From: Ctenosaura bakeri
Lineage: Eukaryota > Chordata > Lepidosauria > Squamata > Iguanidae
Direction of reading: 5' to 3'
Length of the DNA: 64,000 bases
NCBI GenBank assembly: GCA_948474755.1
Contig: CAOLHI010001834.1
Coordinates: 248,001-312,000, forward strand
Positions 35,371 through 48,417 of this stretch are shown here, one piece after another (the stretch's first letter is position 1; each line of letters begins with the position of its first letter). The notes under the pieces are model-generated. The model worked only from the letters and a program-made list of their open reading frames with translations, did no database searches and was not told the origin of the DNA. A program made the position numbers and the translations under genes.

Positions 35371-37450
35371 TTGGCACATACATCAAGCATAAATTTATGG
35401 CTGAAAAGTAATGCTGGCAAAGAGAACTGGCTATACATGTGCAGAATTAGGTTAGAGGGGACCACAAGGCATAGCCAAGTTATAAGTTCAATGAGGATTA
35501 GTAGAGGAACCTGACTAAATGTGCTTGAGATGATCTTCTCAATAGCCCAAACCCAGAAAATAACAGCCACCGAAACTCTCAGACAAAGCAACAATGACCA
35601 ACGTCCTATAACCTCTTTCCTGCTGAACCTCCCTTTTTGTTTCCTCACCAGCCCAGACATTAAGAAGCTATCATGATTCCCATCAATGCTTTGTCCCCTA
35701 ATGTTAAGACCATTAGCCAGCTTCTTGATCCCTTTGTTTGGTCTGCCAGAGAGCCATTACCACCTTTCCCTTCAAGGCAGAAAAAGAGTATTTAAACCTT
35801 GGCTCAGACCCTGATTGTTTGCTAGCAGTTAGGTATCACTCTGCACCCCAGACTCTCATTTTTCTGTGCTGCCCTCAAATGCTCATGTTTGAGTCATTTC
35901 ACCGTGATTTTCTTCTCTTCAGGATTGGTAAATATCACTCACTTCATCCTAACCCCTTGCTATCCAATTTTTCTCTCCTTTCCTTCTGTTAGTCTTTTAT
36001 GGTTGTGAGACTGCTTGAATCTTGTGTATGCTTGTAATTTTCTCCCAATTTTTTAACTTCCAATTGGTGTCTCTACATTAGTACCAACATATATAGGTGA
36101 AGAGATCCTGTAGTGACTCCTCCCATGGGAGAACTTTCCATGGAGACATTGGCATTGTGCATGAACCCCTGAGTCACCTACTTTTTAGGGTAACACAATC
36201 AAGCAAATTCATTTTTATTCCAACAGGTGTTCAATGTGTGATTATGGTCTGTCCAATAAAACGCACTGGCTATTGCTAACTGTGCGGACTTTATGAAAGT
36301 CTGAGTTTTAATTATGTATTTTAATGTTGTTTTAATTCTTATTTGATTGCTTATGTTTTCACTTTTGTATTCTGTGATTTTTCACTATGTTTTTCTTTTA
36401 CTTTTTGGGATGCAAAGCTGGTCAAATGGAAAAATAAGTGAGGAACAGATACACCAAATGTTCTAAACAGCTTGTCATTGTCATTGTTTGGAGAATATAG
36501 GCATAAGGCAGAAAGTTAGTTCCTGTTCTGTCTCCCTCTTTCCTTCTCTTTGGTTTAATTTTTAAAGATTTTTCTTAAAAATTAATTTGTCTTCACTATG
36601 AGTTGGACATATGAAAAAGAAAGAAATATCTGCAGAAAGGAGGAAAAAACAGCACAGAATTATAGTGAGGCTAAAGCACTTCATGCAGTGCTCTCACCCT
36701 TCCTATAGATGGAATGGTTGATTGTTAAGATAAAGGAGTTTTATGACACCTTCCCACAGTCGTTGATAGAAATATTCTTCACTCCATCCCTTGGCTTTTC
36801 TGCTTTTATATTTTACTTTGGACAAGGCAGCTGGAAGATGAAACAAATAGTACTACTTCTGAAAGAAGCTGCTGTCTTAGGTTTTTCCTGAGCAAGTGGA
36901 GCTCCATGTCTCTTACTGGGATATGGGAGTTTGAAGGCTTATTAAGCTTTATTTCAAAGAGGGACTATTCTTTATGAAGCGGAATGTTATTCAGCAATGT
37001 GAGAGAAGAGACTGCCGATCACTGAAGCAATCTTTAAATCCTTTCCATTCCTAACAATCCTCCAAGAAATCATGTCATTTGTTTTGGGTTTCCTTGGTCA
37101 GTAATGTATTAGTGGTAAGCTGCACTGGCAGCTTGGAAGAAAGGACTTGTGAATCCATAAGGAAATAAATTATATTGTCTTCATTCTTTTGTATTTTTCC
37201 ATTAGGATACATTATTTTATTGCAAAATGGCACTCAGCAAGAGCTGATGAAAGGCTGATTCCTTCAAACTTTAGAGCTTGGGGAATGAACAATACTATAT
37301 GCAGTAACATACTATTAAACCAAAAGAAGAATGGAATCAGTAGGTTATTATTACAAGAAAGGAGTACTCAGAACAGACAGTAATTACGCAATACCTTTGG
37401 ATGGGACAGTAACACCAACTTAGCTTGAACACATTAGCAATATCACATAG
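35371..37450. other. Unassigned AT-rich sequence
   Basis: I recognise no gene, named repeat or strong secondary structure. Confidence 0.6.
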
Positions 37451-37745
37451 GGTCATAGGAAGCCTAATCCTACTGAGATAGAGTATTGGTTCACCACTGT
37501 CTACACCACACATAGGCTACTGTGACCACCTAGATTCTTGCAAGCAGCAACTCCATATCTTCCACAACCCCTTAAGTTATGTTGGTTAAAGCAGGTAAAA
37601 TTTGTAAGGCACAAACATACGAATAATCAATGTTTCTCATCTTATGTCAACACTAAATAGCAGAACTTCTCTATGATTTCAAGAAGGAATCTTTCCCTGG
37701 AGATGTCAGAAACTGAACTGGGACCTTCTATATGCAAGCAATGAG
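37451..37745 (-). mobile_element. tRNA-headed SINE with CR1-like tail (reverse), decayed
   Basis: The tail ATAGGAAGCCTAATCCTACTG is at the left. At the right, GGAGATGTCAGAAACTGAAC followed by TGGGACCTTCTATATGCAAG is the reverse complement of a tRNA-like B box region. The middle is interrupted by about 150 bases of unassigned sequence. The tail is related to 6511 and 34636, but the head is different. Confidence 0.55.
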
Positions 37746-38704
37746 CTCTAAGGACACTGTTAATGCACCAATACGAAACAGAATCACAAAATACAACATG
37801 TTGACATCATGGAGTGAAATCATTCAGAAATCCAAAGAGAGAAACTAAGGAGTGGGAAGAAAAAGAAGGAAGATTGGGGAACAATTCAGCTACTTATCAT
37901 TAGAAGACATTTTAGCCATTGCACAGACATCCACAGCAGTATAAAGCACATTTACTATCTGGTTAATTTTTTACAACTGGGCTAGGGAAATAGGACTACA
38001 CTTTTAATGCTGCAGTTATATTCATGCAATTTGCTCTAGCTGTTGTGGTTATACATTTATATAGGATCAGAGTATAAGATGGACTATCCAAATACTTGAA
38101 AAGAAAGAAGGAATGAACTAACTAACTAACTAACTAACTTAGTTTAAAAGGAAATGACAGACAAATCTGTAGGACCTCTTATGCAATGATGCTTAAATAT
38201 GTTGATGATACCCTTTGTAGCTACTTCCATCATAAAGGACAATGAAAGTGAATCCATTTCAATGTTGCACTTAATTTATGTAGCACCTTCCTGTTTATTG
38301 TCAAAGATCCTTTCGGATGTTGATAGAACTGCAAGCTGTACTGGCCTCCAAAAGGAGCTGTACGGGAACAAGATAATGGCTATAAATTACGCTGCACATG
38401 GAAAATGCCCAGTGGCACGTATGACTCCACAAAATATTTAAACTCAGATCTTCCTTTTCCAAATTGAGTATTTCTCTTACTGTACTACATACATTAACAA
38501 AAAATTAGAGCAGGAACTCTAATGGTAGCCTAGATGTGTTAAAGAACTGACAAATGAGTAGTTAAATTGCTAGTAGTATTCATATTTCAATATTAATTCA
38601 TTAGAGTATGGACTGATTCTTGCTATTGAGAGGTTCTTGGACACCCACACTGGTCTTGTTCGCTCTTTGGTGGGCCTCTTCCAGACAAGCATTTGTTCCC
38701 CTCC
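37746..38704. other. Unassigned AT-rich sequence with an (AACT)n microsatellite
   Basis: An (AACT)n run of about six units lies at 38115-38139. Nothing else was recognised. Confidence 0.6.
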
Positions 38705-38942
38705 CTTTTTTTTTAATTTATTTGTATCCCGCCTCTCCATATGGATCGAGGCGGCAAACAACTTACAAATAGCATGTATTTCAATACATTTCTATACATG
38801 CCCCCAACAAGCTGGGTACTCATTTTACCGACCTGCGAAAGGATGGAAGGCTGAGTCAACCTTGAAGCCGGGCAGGATCAAACTTACAACCTTGTGGCTT
38901 GCAGTACTGGCATTTAACCACTGCGCCACCAGGGCTCCTTTT
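38705..38942 (-). mobile_element. tRNA-derived SINE with L2-type tail (reverse), copy 1
   Basis: The head at the right (AACCACTGCGCCACCAGGGC, reverse complement of GCCCTGGTGGCGCAGTGGTT) has an A-box-like start. CAGGATCAAACTTACAACC is the reverse complement of the B box. The tail at the left is CTTGTATCCCGCCTCTCCAT-like, with T/A-rich terminal sequence, as in L2-mobilised SINEs. It differs from copy 2 (42428-42665) at about five positions, so both are young. Confidence 0.85.
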
Positions 38943-39302
38943 CTTTCTCACAAGGGCTGAGCTGGGGAATGTACAGCTATAGACATTCCTGGGGTGAAAC
39001 TCCTGTTAGCCTTCATAGCGGTGCAAAATTTACACAGAACCTAATTAAGTTACTACCTAGCATCTCAGACTATGAGGTTGTCCAAATACATCTTTTAAAA
39101 CAGGGGCAGTAAAGTCTGTGGATCTTCTTAAAGCTGACATAGCTTTGCCTTAGCATGCTTTAATTTAGCCCCCCCATACAGTAAGCAGCAAGAGGTGGGG
39201 GAAGATCCAGTTCACCAACATCTAGGAGCACCACAAAATTCTAGTGCCACTAGAACAGTGGTCAGGACTGGATCTAGTGCTGCTCACCAACAAAAATAAA
39301 CC
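38943..39302. other. Unassigned sequence
   Basis: No feature was recognised. Confidence 0.6.
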
Positions 39303-39496
39303 AAGTCCTGTCTGATCATGGAAGCTAAGCAGGGTTAGGCCTGGTTAGTACTTGGGTGGGAGGCTGCCAATAAATGCAAGGTGCTGTAGGCTATATTTCA
39401 GAGCACCACCTTTGAGGATTCCTTGCCTAAGGAAACCCTATGTGTTGCCATAAGTTGACAGGCAACTTGAAGGCACACACACACACACACACACAA
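39303..39496 (+). mobile_element. 5S-Sauria SINE (5S rRNA head, BovB tail; forward) with (AC)n end
   Basis: GTCTGATCATGGAAGCTAAG, CAGGGTTAGGCCTGGTTAGT, ACTTGGGTGGGAGGCTGCC and GGTGCTGTAGGC are nearly identical to the 3' two-thirds of 5S rRNA. Then comes a spacer, and the tail TAAGTTGACAGGCAACTTGA, AGGCACAC of BovB type. The poly(AC) stretch at 39473-39496 is an expanded tail. It could be misread as a 5S rRNA gene, but its first 5S nucleotides are missing and the tail shows it is a SINE. Confidence 0.92.
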
Positions 39497-41624
39497 GCAA
39501 CTATAGCTACTGTTCACAGTAATGGCATACAGTGCCAATTCATTACTTTGATGTTTCTAGGCAGAGCGTAGAAATGGTGTTTTGTTTTGTTTTGTTTCTG
39601 ACTACTAGTCAGAGAATTCTTCTAGTCAGCTTGGATTATGGCATTGCTGCCTGGAGGATTCTGGAAATTATGGTCCAAAAAAGTAACCTTTTTGGCCTCT
39701 GCCTATAGGTGACTGTAAAAATTGCATCTCCACTATCACATAGAAAGAGAAAATACATGTCAGGCAATAATTATTAAAAAGCTGGACTTTCTTAAAAGCT
39801 AGACTTTGAACTTGTATTTTTGCAAAAACAAGAAGTTTTTCCTCAGCTCTCTCCCATAATCTCTTATCAACCTACTATAGGGTCTGATGGGAGTTGTAGT
39901 TCAACATTTATTGGGATCAGGTTGCGGAAAGTTGATTTACTTGTAGTTAGTCCAATTCAGTAATGCTACAATGTTAATTTGTCCCAAATGAATGCTTCCT
40001 GACTGCTAGAATTGCTTTTGCCCTTCTCTAATTCACCTCTGAACACACTAAGCACCAAGGATCCTTGCAAAGTAAACATTTTACCAAGAGTTATCACTTA
40101 CCACATTAAATTTTGCAAAGGTAAACAAATAGTCTCTAGATATATTTATCCACTTATATGGCAAGGAACTGCTTGTTTTGACAGCTCCATGCAGAGGGAT
40201 TCATGAGTATTTATTGAAATAGATCAATAAATGCTGAAAATATTGGTTATACATCAAGTGTTAATTTTCTTGCAGTATATCCCAAATGGCTCTGTCTCAT
40301 TTTAGTGCTATTTGTTGATGGCCTCATTTATGTTAACCATCTCAATTAGTCTAACACATTAATACAGTCAAATGGAACCTCCATGAAAATGAGAAAAATG
40401 TTGTTTTACTCTCAATTAAACACACCTTAATTAAAGGGCAAAAGTAGGAAGCCAGATGCCATGGTTATTTATGTCTTCAAATATCTTGGACAAAGACAGC
40501 TTTGTAATGTATATTGTGAGATGCATATAACATGAAAAAAGGACAAACTTTTTCTATCCTGCACATACTGTCATTAAATATTGCATCTGCAGTTCTGTGA
40601 TAGGTAGCTTCTTCATTTAAAATTATATTAAAACTAAAAATATATATAAAATTATCTAGGTAATAGGTTTTCTTTACAAAGATTTATTAAGATTAGCTGC
40701 TAAAATGTTTTGTGACACCTAATAGTGATGCTAACAACAAAAGCAAAAATAATTGTAGTGTTAATAATAATGATGTCAGGCATAGTTTTATAATCTTTGC
40801 AAACAGTAAGGTCAATATAGAAAGGAGGAAGGAAGAGGGAGAAGAAATGTGGCTAACTGGTTTTATTTTCACCTGAGCTTTCATGGATATAACCCCACTT
40901 CTTCTCATGCAGTACTGAGTAGTATTAAGGCCTCAGGTATAAAGTTTACGACCTGTTATATTCAGTAGTTTAGATGCAAATAGATCAGATTAATTGCAGG
41001 TGATGCTTCACTTCTTATCTCACTTAAAGGAGTCTGAATCCCTGGCTATGTGAAATGCCATCAGTCACAAGAAATGGCATGAGCTATCCTTTCCAGTTTG
41101 GTAAGAAAAGTGGGAAGTGAAATTCTAGCATGTGAGCACTGCTACTGAAGTTTGTAACTTAGGCCAGTGACTCAAATCTAGGTTGCAATCTGAGCTCAAT
41201 ATGAAACATTAATCATATGACTTCTCTTCAGGTACAGAAACTTTCTTCCATAGTTATGCACTGTGGAGAGAAGAAGAACTGCAATCTAAATCAGGCCAGT
41301 GGCAGATTCCTAGTGAAGTGGTGAATCTTCTTAGTGTTTTGGTAAAGAATTAGTGTTATCCAAGGTGCTAAACTATACTCCCCAAACAGGTGAAGCATTT
41401 TGGTCAGCTATGTTAAAGCAATACGAAACCCAGAGTAGTGTCACCACTCAGCTGACACCAAAGCCACTTTCCACTAGTGGATTAGTTCCCACTTGCTAAT
41501 CTCATGAGTTTCAACAAGAACTATCCTTCTCTGTGAAAAAAAACAAGTGTAGTCCCTCAGTCCAGATCAGAATTATAGGAGTAATTTAGCAATAACATGT
41601 GTATTTCTATATCACTTATCAGCT
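39497..41624. other. Unassigned AT-rich sequence
   Basis: There is a (TTTTG)n run at about 39570-39590, a short 'gggagttgtagttcaac' repeat fragment at 39887-39906, and a repeat-free AT-rich block at 40290-40520. No gene was recognised. Confidence 0.55.
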
Positions 41625-41796
41625 AAGTGCTCTCTAAGCAGTTTACAAAGTGTTAGCTAATTGCCCCCACCAAGCGGGGTATTTATTTTACTGACCTGCA
41701 GAAGGGTGGAAGGCTGAGTAAACCTGGAGCCCAACAGGATTTTGCTCACAACCTTGTGGCTGTAGTACTGGTATTTAACCACTGCACCACCAGGTT
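41625..41796 (-). mobile_element. tRNA-derived SINE with L2-type tail (reverse), older copy
   Basis: The text AACCACTGCACCACCAGG and CTGACCTGCAGAAGGGTGGA, AGGCTGAGTAAACCTGGAGC aligns with the copies at 38705 and 42428, with more changes. It is the same family but older. Confidence 0.8.
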
Positions 41797-41848
41797 ATTG
41801 TCAGTTATTGTCTTTACCACTCCCTTGTTTCCCACTGCCATAGAACAA

Positions 41849-42255
41849 GGCCCTTTCCACATGAGGGGGCTGCGCTGCTGTGGGGCCAGGATAGCAGCAG
41901 TCAGCTGGTTGTGCTTCTGCATGATGTCGCCGCTGGCCTGTTGCCATCTAGGCCACAAGCAGCACATGTGTGTGATATTTGCAAAACAGAAAAAAATCCA
42001 TTTTACAACTACCATTGTGTGGTACTGCTGCCCTTCCTGGCTGTGTAGAAGAGGAGAAGTACACTGGCATGTCTCCTTCCCCAGCACAGCAATGGCAAGT
42101 GTCCAGTTGCTCTGCAGAAGGGAAGAGACAGGACCAGTGCGCTCCCCTCTGCAGCAACCTGACAAGATGCAGAGGGAAGTGTTCCTGGCACACTGCCCTT
42201 CCTGCCAAGGCTGCATCGGAAGGACTTGCCAGAGCCCTGTCATGCAGAAATGGCC
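41849..42255. mobile_element. GC-rich Harbinger-like MITE, family A
   Basis: The termini are GGCCCTTTCCACATG and CATGCAGAAATGGCC. The flanks are CAA (left) and TAA (right), fitting a TAA duplication with one change. The interior matches 6709 and 28279. Open frames of up to 189 codons on both strands are by-products of GC-rich sequence with few stops. Confidence 0.85.
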
Positions 42256-42427
42256 TAAGAGCTCCACAGCAGCTGTTTGTGAATCAAAGAAAAATGCCAC
42301 ATTCAAGGGCCAAACACATGATTAGTAACATGCTTTATTTGGCCCTATCAGTAGGCAAAGAACTATGTATACAGTTATGCTGTAGGAGAAGTACTTTCCT
42401 CCTAATGCAATATATCACCTAGCTTTC
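42256..42427. other. Unassigned sequence
   Basis: No feature was recognised. Confidence 0.5.
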
Positions 42428-42665
42428 TATTTTTTTTATTATTTATTTGTATCCCGCCTCTCCATATGGATCGAGGCGGCGAACAACTTACAAATAGCAT
42501 GTATTTCGAAACATTTCTATACATGCCCCCAACAAGCTGGGTACTCATTATACCGACCTGTGAAAGGATGGAAGGCTGAGTCAACCTTGAAGCCGGGCAG
42601 GATCAAACTTACAACCTTGTGGCTTGCAGTACTGGCATTTAACCACTGCGCCACCAGGGCTCCTT
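42428..42665 (-). mobile_element. tRNA-derived SINE with L2-type tail (reverse), copy 2
   Basis: It is almost identical to 38705-38942 (about five differences over 220 bases), including GGATCGAGGCGGC and the AACCACTGCGCCACCAGGGC head. Confidence 0.85.
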
Positions 42666-43639
42666 ATTTAATGGTGGGAATGCAAAATAATTTTGTATTA
42701 GGCAAATTTCTAATGACCAATGACCAATTTGTAGTCTGAAACATTATTAACAAAACTGTGCACTTATCTTTTAGTTTTCCATCACCAGGAAGAAACCACA
42801 AACAGCAGATTCTTTTTTGTTCTTTCTTCCTTTCTGAATTATACGCTTATAAACGTGCATAACTCCAAATGTGTCTCTTTGTAAAACAGGTAGTACTATC
42901 TATCAAATTAAGTCCAGAAGGGGCTCATTAACATGGTGAATTGTGTTTTGCAGAAAAAAATGAAACTCTTTTCAGCTCTGATTCCATAGTCATTTCAGAC
43001 ACAAAGACTGCTCTGGATTGTTGTGGACACTATCAGTTTATGCAGCCTGAGAAGTCCTATGATCTTCATAAAGACCTGAGGCATGCTTCCTGCCCTTGGA
43101 TCTTTGATTGTTGTCAATATTAAAAGCAGCCAGATTTCAATCATCAATCTGCCTCTTGAAGGGCTAGTCCTACCATTAAGCCTTGTGGAGTGACCATCTT
43201 AGACAGTAGATTTTGCATGTCATGAAAGAGTAGCAAATTTAATTTGTTACTATAAATTCTGCTAAAGATGGAAAGGGTTACTTGTGGGATTTTTGATCTC
43301 AAGTGCTTAAACAACTATATGCATCAATTGGATGGATATTATTTGTCCTGGGCATCAAAGTGTTTTGGGCCATCCCTGTTACTATTCTCTTGTGGGGAGG
43401 AAAAATTTCTGCCCCTTAAGGAAAGAAGTGGCTTAACTTCCTTTGAAGAAAAGAAAACATAAAATCCTGCATATTTGAATTAGTGCTATCCAGTGTCAGA
43501 CTAGCCATTCTTAGACAAGGTTCTGGAAAACACTGTGATGCTTCAGCTCCATGAAATTTTGGAAAATACTGATTATTCAAGTAGGTTCTCCAAAGGAAAT
43601 CTAATCCAACATGCTGCCAATGAGGAAAACCACAGCTAA
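42666..43639. other. Unassigned AT-rich sequence
   Basis: I recognise no gene or repeat. Confidence 0.6.
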
Positions 43640-43985
43640 AGTATTCTTGACAGCCATCCAAAATCTGTTTAAAAGCCACCAACAAAGCAGACTCTATGGT
43701 CTTTGTAGTCTGCTCTATGAATAAATTTCTGTAACCATCAGGCAGCTTTTCTTCAAATAGTCTCTGTTTTTGTAATTTAAATACATTGGTTTGGGTCCCT
43801 CTGGAGCAACAAAAAGTAAGCTTGCATGTAACAGCTCTTTGCATATTTGAAGATGGCTACAATATTAGCATTGTATCTTCTCCTATCCTATCCATACCAA
43901 ATCCCCTCAACAGTTCTTCACAGGGATCTCTTGCCATGTCCTTTGCCATCTTCATTCTCCTCCTCTGGACATATTCAGCACAACA
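43640..43985 (-). mobile_element. CR1-type LINE 3' end (reverse), decayed
   Basis: AATCTGTTTAAAAGCCACCA, TTTGGGTCCCTCTGGAGCAA, CATATTTGAAGATGGCTAC and TCCTCCTCTGGACATATTCA match the reverse complement of a CR1 3' region in order. It is old; the overlapping 142-codon reverse frame is not a gene. Confidence 0.7.
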
Positions 43986-46747
43986 GTGCAGCCAAAATAC
44001 ACTTTGGCATTATTGTATTTCTGCTAATGATACATCCTAACTAAAAAAAACCCCACTTCTTAAGCCAGGTAGGACCCTAAAGTCAGGGTACTGGAGAATG
44101 ATTACTGCAGCATTCTCCCAGTCTCAGGCACATTGAGACAGGCAGCTGGAGACACCCATCAGGTCCTGCAGCAACTCCTTCTCGCAACATGCTCTGTGAC
44201 TGGGAGAACACTGCAGTCATAATCTTCCAGTGCTCTGATCTATAGTGCCTCCAAAACCCTTCAGCTGAGACATTGCCTAACCTAAGAGGTAGGTTTGGAA
44301 GGTCATATTCATTCATAACCAGCCGCAAATGTGAACCCCAAAAGTCATGAGATTGTATGTCTAGGTCACTGACTCACCAACAGAATACCAAGCTATAAAT
44401 TTTTCTGTACCTTGTATAAGAAGCTTGTAATACAGTGAGACATGGGATCCTTCTGGATTAGCTTTAGTGTGTAAGAGTAGAGGTTTTCAGCAAGCAGTAC
44501 AGTGGCTTCAGTACTTTCTGAGAAATGCCTCTCTTCTCTTCTTTACCATGGCTGGTGGTCTTTATGGGGCCTAGAGTGTCTCATGTATTTTAGCCTCTTT
44601 GTGAAACTCCTGGAAGAATATATCCAAGGTGAGGTGTAACCAGTATGCAAATGAGTGGTAACATTATTAATAGTTTTTGTAATAAAAAAACCCATTTAGT
44701 TTTGTTAGTTTTAAAATGTTATTTTCTGGGGGAACAATAAGGGGCCATTGCTCCTTCTTATCTTTAAAAGTTTTTTACATCTAAAGCACAATAAAACTGA
44801 TGTGTTACTAATGCATTAATAATGAGTAAGAGCTAATCTTCTTCTTCTAAAAAAATAATAATTCATGATGCCTAAGGTATTATTTTTTAAAAATAATATC
44901 TCAAGATCTGATGAATGTGCTGTATCTTCCCTTTACATGTTCATCCTTCAGATGTTCTCTATCCTTGTCCTAAACAAGGCTGACAATCACTTTGGCTATT
45001 ATAAAATCCACTACACACACACCCTTCTAATGTTGTACCTTCAGTACATATCACTTTTCTGAAATCTTCCCACATGAAAAAGCTTTCTGTTAAAAAAGAA
45101 AACAAAGAAGAGACGGGCTGCTGCTCTTGTGAGTGGAAGATTCTGCCCAGCCTCGGAATGTTCGGAACCCTCTTGCAGCATCATAAATAATGCTGAAAAC
45201 TGTGAATTGAAAAATCTGACATATAATTTGTCTCTGAGATGCACAGCGAACTGACTCAGCTGCTGCCACCATAAAATGATGAAACGTTCCTAAAGCGAAT
45301 GACCCTGCTGTTGGCATCATGTTTCATACCATCTTCTAGAAAATCTCATTTAATATAAGTCCGTTGAGGGTGCTTTATTTTAAATCTCAGAAATCTTGCT
45401 GGCAGAGGGGGGGATACATACATCTTGGATTTGCTTCAGAATCTGCTATAGAAACCTAAGGCCACCCTCTAATGAGGAAGTCAGCTCCAATTTCTATTTA
45501 GACACTGTGTGTTGGCTAAATTCCCAGCTTGTTAACCACCCTATTCATTCAAATCCATCACTCTCAAAGGATGAAACCAGTACTGACACTAATCACTTTG
45601 CATCCAGAGTATTTTTTTTAAAAAAGATGTTATTGCTGAATGAATCTATAATGAATGTATTCAATTTTATTTATTTATTTGTGCTTTTCTAGCAAACAGC
45701 ATTTTCAACAGGAATATTCTGATGACTGTGAAATTGACAGTATTATTCACTATTAAGAAAATGTCAGTTCAGTGCCAAAGAAAAACAACATTTTAACACA
45801 AATGTAGATCTTCTGCCTCAGAGTTTCTGCCTTTGGACATAAAGTTTTCTAGCATCTACTGACAGGAATGTAGGTGGCAGGGAAAGCATGGCATTGCCCC
45901 AAATGAGAATTCTGCCCCCTCAATGAAATTTTACCCCAAATTTCAAGCACTGCAGAGATTGAGACAGTGGAAATTGTTCACACTTAGAACTCTTCTATTT
46001 GCTGTGCTCCCACTCCCTTGGTAACTTTGTCTGCCCTTTTCCTCTGGATACCTAAACTCTATTTCTAAATGGTCAACTGAAGTTTCAGATTACTGTTATG
46101 CTAGAAATTTGGGCAGTGAATGAAAATTTCATGGGAGGATGGAAATCTTATTGGGGACAAAGCCCTCATTTTGTTCCCCATGTAGCTACAGCCATGTTTA
46201 CTGGTTTTGTTCAGTTCTCAAGACTGCTGAAGCTTATTTGAGGTGTATGTGTCTGTCTTTTTACAAAGTTGCTTTATCCATAATTGATTTGGCCTTATGT
46301 TTAAATGCTTTATCTCTACAGAAGAATCATGTTTTACCCACAACATGTGTATTGTTGGAGAACAATTAGTGATGGCGGCAATGAATGCCAGTCTGGCAAA
46401 TGCACACAGATCCTGGTTTTTAAATTAAAATGTTACATTTGTCTGGATGTAAATAAAGACAGCCGTAGATGTGTGCCTAGGAGAAATACTGATAGGAATA
46501 ATACTCATGGTATTATCATTCAGGTGTTTCCACTTTTTACTGAACGTGGGGATGAAAGATTCACCTCGGTGTTGGTGTCCGTGCACATGCTAGCATGTAA
46601 GCACACATATACAGACAGAGCTTTGAATATATCTTAGGAGGATGCACATTAAAGAAATATCTGTACAATATTAATGAATTCAAAAACATGAATACAGAGA
46701 ATGTTATTTAACTATGTAACTAAAAATAAAGGGCAGAATCAAACTCT
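43986..46747. other. Unassigned AT-rich sequence
   Basis: There is an (ATTT)n run at 45666-45680. No gene, RNA or named repeat was recognised. Frames at 45396 and 46305 lack domains. Confidence 0.55.
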
Positions 46748-46949
46748 GGCCATTTCTACACTATACTGTTATAGCGCCATTATTCCACTGTTAACTTCCT
46801 ATGGAATTCTGGGGTTTGTAGTTTACTGAGGCCAAAGAGCTCTCTGGCTGAGAATTCTGAATGCCCCTCCCTAAACTGCAAACCCCAGGATTCCATAGGA
46901 TGTTGAAAGTGGAATAAGAGTACTATAACTGTGTAGTGCAGAAATGGCG
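46748..46949. mobile_element. Family E MITE, full length
   Basis: The left end is GGCCATTTCTACACTATAC and the right end GTGTAGTGCAGAAATGGC. The arms include TCCTATGGAATTCTGGGGTT and AACCCCAGGATTCCATAGGA. The central part (TCTCTGGCTGAGAATTCTGA) is not palindromic, so it represents the ancestral arrangement compared with 14393. Confidence 0.85.
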
Positions 46950-47170
46950 TAAGTCATGCTGTAGCACTTTTGAAGACTTAAAATGAAACAAAACCCAAAA
47001 TCCACCAAACAGTGATGCTTTTATTGGGACAACTAAAGAGCACAAAATACATCATGTAAGCTTTCAAAGCTTCACTAGCTTCTTCGTCAGGCAAAAATAT
47101 TGCAAATCATATAGGAGAAGAAAAGTGACAATGTTGGAATCACAGGCTTATATTTTGTCTTTGATGTTAC
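46950..47170 (-). repeat. Unclassified retroelement-like 3' end
   Basis: On the minus strand the text CCTGACGAAGAAGCTAGTGA, then AGCTTTGAAAGCTTACATGA and CCCAATAAAAGCATC follows a layout seen in many reptile repeats. I recognise the layout but cannot name the family. Confidence 0.4.
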
Positions 47171-48417
47171 TTCAATTAAGATGGCCTTGAGAGATATTGA
47201 TGCAGGCAGAGACCTTCTCGCCTAGGTGGGAACTGGGGACAAAGGGCAATAAATGAGAGACAGTAGAATTTCAAATGCATTAGCAGCAGTAGCAGCAAAG
47301 TAACTTCCCTTGTGATCCAGGCTAACTCTGTCCTGCATGATGCTGTGTGAGTCATATCTAATGTGACCCATTGATTACACTGGTACTGAAGTGTGACTAG
47401 CTTAGCCGGAATCCTGCACTTTCTAGTTTACAGAAAAATTACTGTAATGTAAACAGTAACAGCAACAGCTTCAAACTTGTGCTGGTTGACAGAAGGCAAG
47501 ATTTATTCATGAAAAGTTTTTAGCACTTTATCAGGTTTTTTTTCATCTAATAGGAACACTGGATCTTAAGAAAGGGGACACTACAGTCAAACAAAGTCAA
47601 AATTGACAGAAAGCCTACAAAAACCACTCCATTGCTGATCTGGCAATCCTTTCCCCTTATGCATGATTTAAGGAAACAGGAATGAGAATGAAGAAAATCT
47701 ATGAGGAAAAAGGACATGAACAATATTTATAGTTTTACTGTATTTGCATACAAACAATTAAAACTGTTAGATGCTAACCACAGCATGAGAGGCACTTGTA
47801 CTACTGGGAACAGGTAATTCAGTCTTGGCTGGATCGGTTCTAAGTTAGAAGCTGATCCAGGAAGGAAGGAAAACAGGATTTGTCTCAGGGACATTAGGGC
47901 AGTTGGGCAGCTGCAACTGACAACTGCAATTTAGGACATGAATTTGAGGCATTACGAGGTGAGAATACATGGTCAACAGGTTAAAAAAATGTTTTAAAAA
48001 AAGATCTAGAGATGATACTGAAATTTGGAAAGAAGCAGAGCTTTCACTGCTAGTTTTTTAAAAGTAATTTGTCCCCATTTCTTGTTACAGTTTTGAAAAG
48101 TAAACGTTGTTGTTACTCACTGCACATAACTCATTAAGTTACTTCTTGTACTGTTCATTGTTTTAATACGACTTTCTGTTACTTTACTTGAGAGAAAAAC
48201 TTTGGGAGGAGAATGGCATAAAACTGACAAACTACATCTTAAAATGTCATTCTGAAAATGAGAAGTGCTCATTTGTACCCAATAGAATAACACTGACTTT
48301 ACCTACTCCACTTTCAGAATGTGAGTTTGTTCACCCTTGTTAAGTCAAAAACGAACTAACTGCAGGTATTTGGTGCTGGTAATTTGATAGATTCTAGCTC
48401 TGGAACAAAACATATCT
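47171..48417. other. Unassigned AT-rich sequence
   Basis: No gene or recognised repeat was found. Confidence 0.6.

Noticed and set aside
39303..39400. Possible 5S rRNA gene
   Set aside because: The first part of 5S is missing, there is no terminator T-run, and a BovB-type SINE tail follows.
41746..42422. Open frames of 186 and 189 codons on opposite strands
   Set aside because: They cover a family A MITE and share its boundaries. Equivalent frames in other copies are not conserved in reading frame.
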